NCBI GenBank assembly: GCA_029531795.1
Contig: JAPEIS010000010.1
Location: 248,001 to 312,000 of the forward strand
Direction of reading: 5' to 3'
From: Sclerotinia nivalis
Taxonomy: Eukaryota > Ascomycota > Leotiomycetes > Helotiales > Sclerotiniaceae
DNA length: 64,000 nucleotides
Positions 21,346 through 31,481 of the stretch are shown in pieces (position 1 is the stretch's first letter; every line of letters begins with the position of its first letter). The position numbers were made by a program, and so were the translations under genes. The notes beneath the pieces were generated by a model. The model ran no database searches. It saw only the letters and a program-made list of their open reading frames with translations, and was not told where the DNA came from.

Positions 21346-23154
21346 CTAACTCATTCGACTTCCCGGTCTCAAACTCCCCATCACACTCCCGCCAGTCACT
21401 GCCCTTTTCTCATATCTTCTTTGTCTCTCCTCCAAAATCTGTTCTCTCTTCTTTTCATTCTGAGTAGGATCATTCTTAGCATCACCATCTTGACCTGGAT
21501 TGGCCATTTCGTATTCGAGCATCTTGATGAATTTGTAGAAGAAAACCGCGATGAATGTGCCCATTATTGGGCCGATCCCTGGAGAAGATGATGATTAGTG
21601 GGGGATCACGGTTGAGGAAGGAAGAAGCGAATGGGGGTCGGGTATGGAGGAGAGGGAAGAAGATGAGGGGTAAGCAGATAAGATAGAGTAGAAGAAAAAA
21701 CAACTTACAATAAATCCAATGTTCCTTATCAAAAGCTCCACTAACAACACAAGGACCAAAACTCCTAGCCGGATTCAAACTTCCTCCAGTATAAAAAACG
21801 CCCACCATCTCCGCAATAAACAACGCCAATCCGATACCAACCGGCGCAATAAAAGTCGCCTTATGTTTTTCCTTTGCCAACATGAAAATCGTAAAGACCA
21901 ATTCAGCTGTCAAAATAGCCTCAATAAAAACACCACGTACAGTGGATGTACTAGCAGCAAGCGTAGTTCGTACATTGAATGTTGTAGGGAAGAGACCAAG
22001 AACCATAGCGCTGGCAGCTATACCTCCGAGAATTTGAGCGAAGAATAAACAGATGGCGCGGACGATAGGAAGGGCACCGACGAGGACCATACCGAGGGTT
22101 ACGGCTGGGTTGAAGAGTCCTCCGGAAATACGGAAGAAAATCCATACATTTACCATGAGGGAAAAACCGAAGATGATGGCGATGTAGAGTTCGACTGAAA
22201 CGTTGAATCCTGCTGCAGCACCTGTTGTGGTATTTACTGTGTTACTGTCGATATTTGCTACTTGAGTACCGGCGAAAGCGAAGAAGAGGAACATAGTTGT
22301 GCCGACGAATTCACCGACTGTTGCTACGAAATCTGTAGCCTGTGGTTAGTATGTTTGTGATAAACAGGAAGAGGATGAAAAGACTCACGATTCTTGAAAT
22401 TACTATTCATCCAATGTGTCCATGGTAATCTCATAACCATTGCTCTTTCTTCAGGCGTTAAATTCTCCAAATCAATGGTTCCTTTTGTTCCACCTCTTTT
22501 GTGAGATTCATAGTTATACCCATCAATACTCTCGTCTGTGCTCTTCCTTCTAACTCTCTCACCACTAGCCCATTCAGGTCCTGGTTCTCTGATTCCTTTT
22601 TCTAGATCTCGTTCTTTGCCAAGATCACTTCGTGAAGAGTCATCAAAATATGATTTCTGAGGACCACTTTCCCATCCGACGACATTGCGATAGGTACGTG
22701 GAGGACGGGAACGTTCGTGATAATCAGGATGAGGGTGATCATCACGAACACGAGTGCGAGATGACATAGAACCTTCTCTTTCTCGCTCGCCATAAAAGAG
22801 ATCTTCTCTCGCACGAAGAGCTCGTCCGGTATCTGATGAGAAACTAGGTTTAGTGTCGTAGTCACCACCAGAATACCTTCTTGGAGGTGGTACTGATGGT
22901 CTTCTTCTTAAACCTGTACCGGTTCTTGTGAGATCTTCAGTTGAGAAGACAGGATGTTGTGGAGTAATATCAGGTGGTGACATGATAGGATGTGATGATA
23001 GAGGAGGTGACCACATTACTGTATCCTTTTGATATGTTTTGGAAGGAGATTGTACTGGTACTAATGATTGTGAAGAACCAGGAGGTTTTATATGATCACC
23101 ATCCACAGTTTTACTGCTTCGGTATATTGGAAGGTCTGTGCCTTCTCCTGACAT
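21346..23154 (-). CDS. aquaporin with long N-terminal extension
   Basis: A membrane water/solute channel of the MIP family. Three exons: 23154-22389, 22332-21709 and 21578-21346, joined over introns of 56 and 130 bp with GT-AG ends, giving about 540 residues. The channel part starts at about residue 257 (H-F-V-A-T-V-G-E-F-V-G-T). Both pore motifs are intact: N-P-A-V at about 330 and N-P-A-R-S at about 442. Hydrophobic segments fit six helices; the last is on exon 3 (G-P-I-M-G-T-F). The first roughly 250 residues are hydrophilic, rich in Ser, Arg, Pro and Asp, and probably cytosolic. This is much longer than in classical aquaporins of 250-300 residues. Whether it carries water, glycerol or other solutes cannot be decided from the motifs seen; N-P-A in both loops favours an orthodox-type channel. 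Confidence 0.93.
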
Positions 23155-24752
23155 TGTTAACTTGAGACTTTCGATATCAATGTCTAAGTGGGGTGAAGGG
23201 AAATCGTGATAGGGTAGGATGTAAAAGGGACGTTTTTTTAGTGGCTTAGACTTAGACGTAATGATGGGTTGTTTCTACCGAAGATATAATAAAGTAAAAG
23301 AAGCGTGTGTAGTTATTGGTGTATTATGATTGAATTGTAAAGTATGATAGGAGAAAAGATAACCCTCAATGGAATGACTTGAAGAGATATATACTCTCGT
23401 TTCACCAACCACTTTCCCCATTTCCAACCACCATCATGTAAAAGTATATTGATCTACTTAAACCTTGAACCGATCTTTTCTACTCTTTTCCTAGTAATGT
23501 CATGTAATCTAGCCACCAGCGTACGAAGATACTTCTTTTTAGGATCTACTACCTAGGTTCTTGCTGGACAACATGATTGGAAAAAATGAATAACTATATC
23601 AGAAAAGAACCCTCAATATCAGAGTATGGATACCAAATGGCTGGTTCTCAAAATGAAAATAAGAGAATGACAGGAACTTCCATGTGCAAATCAATGCATA
23701 ATATCGTAGACCCTTAAGAAGATCCGATCAAAAACGAGATGATTTCGGAAAATCATGGGAAATCTTCGTACATCTGCCGTAATGACGTAGATCCTCCAGA
23801 GTCTCCATATGATCTATAACATAAAGTTCGCTGGGAAATATAGAAACGGTAGGAAAAAACAGTTTTCTTGGAATTATAATTGAGATGAATTATAGGGAAA
23901 AATACATGAACTGAACACATGGGTAGACCTTGTCATCACGTGTACAACATGTTTTCTTCCAGCCTCAAACTTCTGGAAATGACTACGAACATCCGTAGAA
24001 GAACCGTAGAACAAGAATTGCAAGGGAAATGCTTGAGATAGAATTTGAATGGTTGGTACGAGTATCGATCTTGGTAAGAACGAGAAAGATATGACATCGG
24101 ACAGAAGATCGAACACAATAGCATGGAGACCGTTTGCTTGAAGTCCGTGCATATGTTTTGCTTAAATTTGGACATGATCCACTGCCGACGAGTTCAATTC
24201 ATGCATTCATGTAAAGATAAAATAACATATAATGATTGAGATTCCTCTGGCCTTTTGTTCAAATTTGCCATCGGAAGTTAGAATTATTCTAACGGAGATT
24301 GCGATTCTTTCCATGTAAGTTGTTCAATGAGCCGTGATGCATCAATTGAGGATGTTGGAGAAACTGATTAGGTTTTGGGTTCTCGCTAAAATATAATCGT
24401 CCCTTATTGGCTGATGTCTTTTTTTTATCAGGGGCTATCATGAAATATATCAGCCGGATGATATAACTTAATGTATATTCTTATGCTGCTTATTCTTCTA
24501 GTCGATCTATACATGGTCAGTTCTCACTTCTTGGTTTCTATTCTTGTCTTGATCATCAAAGAGCTCATTTCCATATTCATCTTACTCGTCTCTCTCTTCC
24601 CGTCTCTTGCCCAGATAGTATCCTAAGAAATACAGAAATAAAATTAAGAATTAAAGTACATTCATCTAGAATCTCTCTAGAATATGTTTAGAATCTCTGT
24701 AGAACTTCCCAAGAATCTTCTTCTACGAATAATCCTTACGGCGAATCTTGAC
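23155..24752. other. intergenic, aquaporin promoter side
   Basis: No gene supported. Two overlapping minus-strand frames at 23874-24175 lack domains and start context. The first few hundred bases above 23154 should hold the aquaporin promoter; no specific site was recognised. Confidence 0.55.
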
Positions 24753-26179
24753 TCACAGAATCCCCGGTAATATTGCTTTTCTTCCCCCGACCTTCTCTTT
24801 ACCAAACCTCTTTACATACCACGCTTTTCCTTGTAAAGCCCTTGGTAACATAGTAGCCACCTCATTTACAAGAAAATTTCTTGCAGGCACGCAACCACTT
24901 CCAGCCATTATGAAGAATCCAGCCCATTCGATCCATTCGCAAAAATAATGAGGATATAGTATGTAATTGAAAAGCCCATTTTGAGGTATCATATATACTT
25001 TGTCGACCTTTTTATTTCCTTTATTCTTCCCAGTTGAAGAGTCATTTTGTGCTGCTTGTTTTCGAAGTGCGGCACGTCTGATTTCTCGTAGTTCATCGTC
25101 ATGAAATATATTGCATAGGAGACCGAGAAAGAATATCATCATGCCCAGTTCAATTCTTGCTCCATTTACGTATGGATTTCCTGATACAGGTTTCCTACAA
25201 GTGAAAAGGTTAGCACCTGTGAGAACCGGGATGTCATTTCTATTCCACATATCATATATCTCGTCGCGTTAAAGAACAGGCTGAAAGGCGGAGTAATGAA
25301 ATATATTACCAATCAGCTCTTGTAACAGGACCGTAACCAGCAAAGTAGCACCCCAAAGATGTAGCATTTGTAATCTGAAAGGCAATTGCCGCAAGCCAAA
25401 CAATAGCATGAATTGGTGACATAGAAGGAGAAACAAGAGGTGCTATAATAGCACGATTAAGGTAATGTATGATCTAGATTTTGACAGAGTTAGCACAAAC
25501 TCAATTGATGCCTTTGAACTAGGCAGGTTTTCCCTTTACCGCCAATCATAGCCAGTCTCAAACCCGCACATCAGCTGCTCCCCCAACGAATCTAACAGCC
25601 ATTCGAGGCAGTCACTTGACACATCGATACTTTCTCCTTTGCCAACTGATTCTCTGGCCCTCCAGCCTTTTCGACCCCTCCAATCACTCCACTCACTCCG
25701 CCTTTCCCAGAAAGGAAAAGAAAAACTCACATAAAGCCCCGCCATTAACTTATTCTCCCAAGGCAACTCCCTCAATCCTACCTCATTAGGCAATGTATAC
25801 ATGACATAAACCATGGTCAACAATCCTGGCATTTCCATTGTAATCCATGCTATTTTTCCTGGTATATTAAATCGACTATTTGATGAAGTCTTGCCTGCTC
25901 CGTACCATGGTTGGATCCATTGAAAGATTGTTAGCTATTTGGAGGTGAGGTTAGTACTGCTATGTTCTGTGTGTGAATTGTGAGGTTTGAGGCATGGATG
26001 GGGATTCTGGGGGATAGAGAGGTACGAGGAATGTAAGCCTTTTGGGGTGGAGGGGAGGGAGAGGTTGAAGAGCAGAGGAGATCAAAAAAGGTACAAACCA
26101 GAGGAAACCATTGAAACCCCCAAACTATCAATTCCCAATTTTCCCTCGACGGAGGCATCCAATTCTCTACCAGAACCAT
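24753..26179 (-). CDS. steroid 5-alpha-reductase family enzyme (3-oxo-5-alpha-steroid 4-dehydrogenase-like)
   Basis: Four exons: 26179-26099, 25934-25731, 25473-25310 and 25194-24753, all with GT-AG introns, giving about 296 residues, the normal size for the family. Features seen: F-Q-W-x-Q-P-W-Y-G-A-G-K-T-S after the first hydrophobic segment, N-P-Y-V-N-G-A-R-I-E, an H-D-D-E-L segment, and the C-terminal signature Y-P-H-Y-F-C-E-W-I-E-W followed by K-A-W-Y-x-K-R-F-G and R-K-A-I-L-P. Several long hydrophobic segments indicate an ER membrane protein. Family members reduce a 4,5 double bond of steroids or related lipids using NADPH; the fungal substrate is unknown. I chose the ATG at 26179 (context CAAGATGG); an in-frame ATG at 26275 would add 32 residues. 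It shares a 317-bp divergent promoter with the next gene. Confidence 0.85.
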
Positions 26180-26496
26180 CTTGATGATTCTTTGCCTCGA
26201 ATTACTATCGAAGATCGGGATTTGAAGTGAGGATGTTGTCGTTAAGAGTGAAGTACAACGCTTCAATGATGTCACCGCTTCTTTCCATGTGTGATGTCAA
26301 CGTATTTCGTCAGCCTTGCAGAGAGTGACCAATTAGACTCGATTTTCAGATTGGCTGATTGTGGATATCACAGCCTTGTATTCACGATATCAACATCGAT
26401 AAGCTTTTTAAATATTATAATTTATTGCGCCAGGACGATATCAAGAAAACCCATATGTCTTCACTACCGGTATACCGCTCAGATGCAGATTCAACA
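26180..26496. promoter_or_regulatory. divergent promoter region
   Basis: This 317-bp region separates the start of the 5-alpha-reductase-like gene (minus) from the NMNAT-like gene (plus), so it must carry both promoters unless longer upstream starts are used. No clear TATA box was found. Confidence 0.5.
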
Positions 26497-27786
26497 ATGG
26501 CGTCTTCTCTCTCCCGCCTCGCATTCTACACCAGCAATCTAAAATCCTTCCTCTCCTCCTCCTCAACCTTCCGCATCCTCCGCTCCCTATCTCCACCCAT
26601 ATCACTTCCTTCCATCCCTCCAACACCTAAAAACCTCACTTCAATAACCTTCAACACATACGGTCCTTATCCGGGGCCCTTATACTCCCCTTCTAACAAT
26701 AAAGACAAAAACGAACCTTCAAATGATTCAAACCAAAACCACTCCGCATCCCCCTCCGACTCCAATGCACCCCAAACCCTCTACATTCTCGATTCCTCCT
26801 TCAATCCACCTACCCTCGCACACGCACACATCTGTCTTTCCGCTCTACACGATCACTATAAATCCGACTTACGACATACAAAAGCTCGACTATTATTATT
26901 GCTCAGTACACAAAATGCAGATAAAAATATTAGCGGCGCAAGTTTGGAAGAGCGATTAGTTGGTATGGAATGTTTTGCTACTGATCTTTTGAGTACTTGG
27001 TTATATCCTCGTTCGAGTTATCCTTATACGAAAGGGGAAGGTAAGAACGAGATTGATGGTAAATCTACAAGTGTGTCTGAGCTGGAAAATGAATCTGGAG
27101 ATGAAGAATCCGCATCCGAAGATATGGAATCAGATTCCAATTCTGACTCTGATTCCGAAGCACAATCCACAACCTTCTCACCTCCTTCACATCAAACCCA
27201 AATCCCTCCCAACTCACCAAAATTCGACATAGACATAGCCCTAACCTCTCTCCCCTACTTCCACTCTAAATCCGTTGCCATCGAAGCCTCCTCTCTCTAT
27301 CCCCAGGGAACTACCCACATCCACTGCACCGGATACGACACTTTAATCCGAGTCCTAAATCCTAAATACTACCCACCAACCCACGATCTCACCCCCTTAA
27401 TCCCCTTCCTCTCAAACCACAAACTACGCGTCACATACCGTTCCGATAAATCCCTCACCCTCTCAGATCAAGACACTTATCTCTCATCTCTTCCCACTCA
27501 ACTCCCTACCTTAGGGGGAAAAAGTGAATGGATCACAGAAAAAGGAATATATATGGCGCCTGGTCTTGAAGGAGAAGAAATTAGTTCCACGAGAGTTAGA
27601 GCTGCGATTAAAAGTCTCAGCGCACCGATGCCTCAACACAAGGGTGGGGGAAGTAAGAAACATAGGGGGAAAGGAAAGGGATCTGAAAAGAAAATTAAAG
27701 AGAAATTGAAGGGGTTTGTGGGTGCACATGTGAAAAAGTGGATTTTGGGAGAGAAATTGTTTTGGTGGGAGGAGAAGAAGGGATGA
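26497..27786 (+). CDS. nicotinamide mononucleotide adenylyltransferase-like nucleotidyltransferase
   Basis: Single exon, 429 residues. The nucleotidyltransferase core begins at about residue 96 with I-L-D-S-S-F-N-P-P-T-L-A-H-A-H (the G-S-F-N-P-P-T-x-x-H signature, His at about 109 and 111). It ends with I-S-S-T-R-V-R at 362-368, the conserved phosphate-binding end motif of the NMNAT/cytidylyltransferase fold. Between them an acidic Ser/Glu/Asp insert (about 195-222) splits the core. The C-terminus is basic (K-K-H-R-G-K-G-K-G). The likely reaction is NMN plus ATP to NAD, but the Gly of the first motif is Ser here. Proteins of the yeast Pof1 branch have a similar layout, so activity should not be assumed. 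An in-frame ATG lies at 26359; 26497 was chosen because the upstream part lacks family similarity. Confidence 0.8.
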   Translation: MASSLSRLAFYTSNLKSFLSSSSTFRILRSLSPPISLPSIPPTPKNLTSITFNTYGPYPGPLYSPSNNKDKNEPSNDSNQNHSASPSDSNAPQTLYILDSSFNPPTLAHAHICLSALHDHYKSDLRHTKARLLLLLSTQNADKNISGASLEERLVGMECFATDLLSTWLYPRSSYPYTKGEGKNEIDGKSTSVSELENESGDEESASEDMESDSNSDSDSEAQSTTFSPPSHQTQIPPNSPKFDIDIALTSLPYFHSKSVAIEASSLYPQGTTHIHCTGYDTLIRVLNPKYYPPTHDLTPLIPFLSNHKLRVTYRSDKSLTLSDQDTYLSSLPTQLPTLGGKSEWITEKGIYMAPGLEGEEISSTRVRAAIKSLSAPMPQHKGGGSKKHRGKGKGSEKKIKEKLKGFVGAHVKKWILGEKLFWWEEKKG

Positions 27787-29880
27787 GGGGATGGAAATGT
27801 AGTGCGTGGGAGTTGGGAATATGTAGGTGTAGGTTGAAGCGAATTTATGATGGGGAGATAGAATAGGGGGGAACATGAAGAAATGAATGTGATGAGAATA
27901 TATAGATTCCCTTAGTAGAAGGTAACCTGTTGGATATCTAACCTAACATTTAAGATTAGATAGTAGTGGCTAACCTCTCGCACTCCTATACAAAAAAACC
28001 AGGCACATGAGTAGAGTAACACTAGAAACCTCTCATTTGAATATGAACATCCTTAAGTTTTAACCACTCAATGTACCAAATAGGATGAGAGCGACTACTT
28101 ATTCATCCGTAACTTTCTCTCTCCCTCCATACCCCCTCATACCCCATCCCTCCCTTCCATCCCTTTATTCACCCCTCTACCCCTCCCTTCATCCACCCCC
28201 CTTTCTCATCAACCTCCCCAACACCCAGAACATCTTTCTTCTGTTATTATCATTATACCAACCCTAAACCCAATTCCACCCAATTCCATTTCCATACCTC
28301 ATTCCATTCCCCGATTCCCCATACCCCAGAAATAAAACACCAGCACCAAAACACCCAAAGCACAGCCCCCATCCCCTCCTCCCTCCCCTCCACCCCAATT
28401 CCTCTCCCCTTTCTTAAAAAAAAAGCCCCCCTAATCTAGATTTAAATACCTTAACCCTATCAAAATTGTATATGTAAATCTAACCCCCCCCATCATTTAT
28501 AAATGCCCATAAATCCCTTAACCCCTCCTCAATCTCTAAGACCAATAAGACCTATAAAATCTCATAAATCCTATAAAACTTCAAGAAACAGCCAGTTAGT
28601 TTAACTTGGTTAAATATCTGATTCGATAGAAATTATAAACTTGACGTACATAGGTTTCTCTGATATTTTGTACTTAACAAATGGCTGATTGCAATCTCTT
28701 GGGGATGCTCTTCTACTCTTACGTTTGGAAGATTGATGGGTTTGAGCATACAACGCGCTCTACATAAGTTAGTATGTCACTGGAATAGCTGCTAAGGCAA
28801 GTATTACAATTAACACCAGAACTTAAGCGCTATAGACACTCATCTCAACAGATACCTCTTCAGCATTCACATCTCCAAGTGCCCATTAAAGCTATCCAAA
28901 GACACCACTTAAACTTCGATATCCCATCCAGATTAGAAATCCCTATCATAGCGCTTTCCACTAGTACTTGGATCAATTACGCAAATTAAATCCCAAATCG
29001 TATACCATTGATTATTCCCCCTTTTCCTTATGAGCCTGAAGACAATATATATATATAAAACACCAGATAGAGCACAAATGCATCACCACAAATGCATCAT
29101 CACAAATGCATCATCACTCACCTGTTCTGTTGCACAATACTCCTTCGCACTAGATTATTGACATCGACTTGATAGAAGCGTAAGAATGCTTCAAGGGTGG
29201 TCTCAGATAAAGTAAGTTCATAACAATTGTGAAAGATGGCGCTCAATGAGAGTGGGTAAGTGAACGTTTTGGTGCAAATAGTTTGGTAATTGGCGTGAAA
29301 ATGCCGTGATTTGATTTCCTGTTGGTATAAATAATCAGATACTGGCACTCGTGATGATACCTAAGGGACTCTAACATGGGGAGATGATCCTCGTCTATTT
29401 CAAGTCTATTGCACTTGACCACGTAGACTTGGGATATGGGTTAGAAGTAAAGATAGTCTCGTTGAATGAATCATATAACCATCAGCTCACTTGACAAAAG
29501 AACAAGAACAAATCGAACAATAAATATTTTCAAGACATCAAAGTGCATTCATTTAATTACTCTCACGCTATTGATCGATAAACTATTAATCTATCCATCC
29601 ACCTACCCATTTCCACCATTCCCCTTCTGTATCTCTCGCTGAAAACTTCTCCAAGGAAATTTCGTATCGCTTTTAGGATATTGTGGATCTGTTGAACGCC
29701 CCAAAATGGCCCAAAACTCCATCCAATACCCATTGATCCAACCATAACGACTTTGTACCCGATATAACACCTGTGAAAAGAACCCAGCAAAACTTCTTCA
29801 TGTATGTATAGATCAATCGCAGTCAATAAACCATTTCATTGTCCATTTAGATCTTAGAGGTACCCACAAGGAGCAACTCT
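27787..29880. other. gene-free stretch, C/T-rich, with a 14-bp tandem repeat
   Basis: No supported gene. 28085-28420 is strongly C/T-rich. Three copies of CACAAATGCATCAT/C (14 bp) lie at 29073-29114. Minus-strand frames at 29118-29348 and 29563-29826 have no recognised feature. The last few hundred bases are the 3' flank of the HAD gene. Confidence 0.55.
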
Positions 29881-31481
29881 TCAATCGGTAGCCTCAGGGG
29901 TCACTGATTCGCTAACCACTTGACTGGACAAATCCAAAATCTTTGGTTGTCTAGCAACCATTGGTTTGCCATCGAGACTCAGGCCGCTTAAGCTATTGAG
30001 CAACAATCCTCTTGGGTTATTCTCCTTCATTTTCTTGGTAAATTCTCTTTCAATTCCATGTTTGACCGCATCCAGCACGGTATCCACGGTCATCCTAGGT
30101 TTGTATGCCGGCTCGGTACCCTCTTGGAAAACTCCGGTTCGTACGAGGATGGAATACCATTCATTTTTGGCCTTCTCGTTAAATTGATTGGTGCCTTTGA
30201 TGTCAGATTCTGGGGTGTCGCCGACAAAGTAAACTGTCTCGGGAGGACGATTACAGCGATGCTCATCTTTGCGCCATTGTTGTAATAATCTGGTTGCAAA
30301 TTCAAAGGTTCCAATTTGGGGCTTTCCAAAAGCAATGGTTTCGAGTTCTTTGCCCTTGGTGAGATCTCTGAAGAGCATTTCAGTCATCTTCCTCAAAGCG
30401 CCCATACCGAGACGAACATTTTCGTGAGCGGCGGACCAGACAATATCGCTATGAGAGAAGTAGATAGGTGGCCCTTCATCGAAAGTTTCGGAAAGAGTAC
30501 CAATGTATCCACCCTTGGACATGGCGAGATCAAGCATGATTTGAACGTCGGAGGCCCAATCACGACTGTCGGCAAAGACGAAGATGGCTTCAATTTTAGT
30601 CTTACTATAATCACGGCCGCCACGAGAGTTTTTTAATTCTTCCGAGGTAAGTTTGCGGAAGGGCGTGGTATGCTCGTTATGTTTGATGATGTCACCTGGG
30701 GTAATGACATCACGAAAACCGTAACCTTCGGCAACTTGTCTACACTTTTCACCTTCACCTCCAATGACGAGAACAGTTTCGTATTTTTCGACCATTTCTC
30801 TCATGGGTGTATGACCTGAAGAAATTAGTATTTCGAATGCGAAGTCAAACATCTAAGAATCCTTCATGTGAAGAATTTTAGTTGGTTGGTATTTACATAC
30901 CGCAAATGAATTGTGAAGGCGATACTTCAATGTCAAGTTGTCTTGAAAGATCAATACAACGTTCCGCTTCAGTCTTTCCACCGCCGTTTGTCAGAAAAAT
31001 GTATGGACTATAGGATATATATCAGCAACGTCTCCTCCAAATCTAGTTGAACAACATACACTCTCATGCCATATTCATTCTCTCCATTCAACATTCTCAT
31101 TGCTTCAATAGCTTCTGGAATTGGCCTACCCCCACGAATGAGAACGCCATCAATATCGAAAGCAAAGGCAAAAGAATCGGCAGTAGGAATGTCGGCGGGG
31201 GTGAGTGGAGTTGATGGCGAATCCGGGGAACTTGAAGAAGTTTCTTCCTCCTCCTCAAGGTTTTTAGAGTTGAGTTCATTTCTGGCATTTTCCAACGAAG
31301 CCGCAAAGTTTCCTCCTTGGTATGAAGTTGCTCGAGCTAAAGGCTCTCTCATCATTCTACCTGGAACGACGACGACCGGTCCACCGGCCGCAACTTCTCT
31401 TTCGTTGGTAGTCATACTTGAAAGTCTGCGGATACCGGGTCTGCCAGGTGCAGGAGGTTTGAGGGCGGAAGGGGGCGCCAT
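29881..31481 (-). CDS. HAD-superfamily hydrolase of the CECR5/HDHD5 type
   Basis: Three exons: 31481-31060, 31007-30901 and 30815-29881, with GT-AG introns of 52 and 85 bp, giving 487 residues. The HAD nucleophile motif F-D-I-D-G-V-L is at about residues 108-114. Motif II is P-Y-I-F-L-T-N-G-G-G-K across the first junction. C-G-H-T-P-M-R follows the second junction. The late acidic motif is V-G-D-T-P-E-S-D-I-K-G. This order is that of the eukaryotic CECR5 (TIGR01456) group, whose substrate is not firmly known and which is often mitochondrial. The first roughly 100 residues are disordered, Pro/Arg/Ser-rich with an acidic Glu run. The ATG at 31481 has good context (AAAATGG); another in-frame ATG at 31532 would add 17 residues. 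Confidence 0.9.

Noticed and set aside
26359..26496. Upstream in-frame ATG for the NMNAT-like gene
   Set aside because: The added 46 residues look like leader sequence and would run the gene into the divergent promoter; the ATG at 26497 has better context.
29118..29826. Minus-strand frames of 76 and 87 residues
   Set aside because: No recognisable motif, no plausible intron linking them, and lack of start context.
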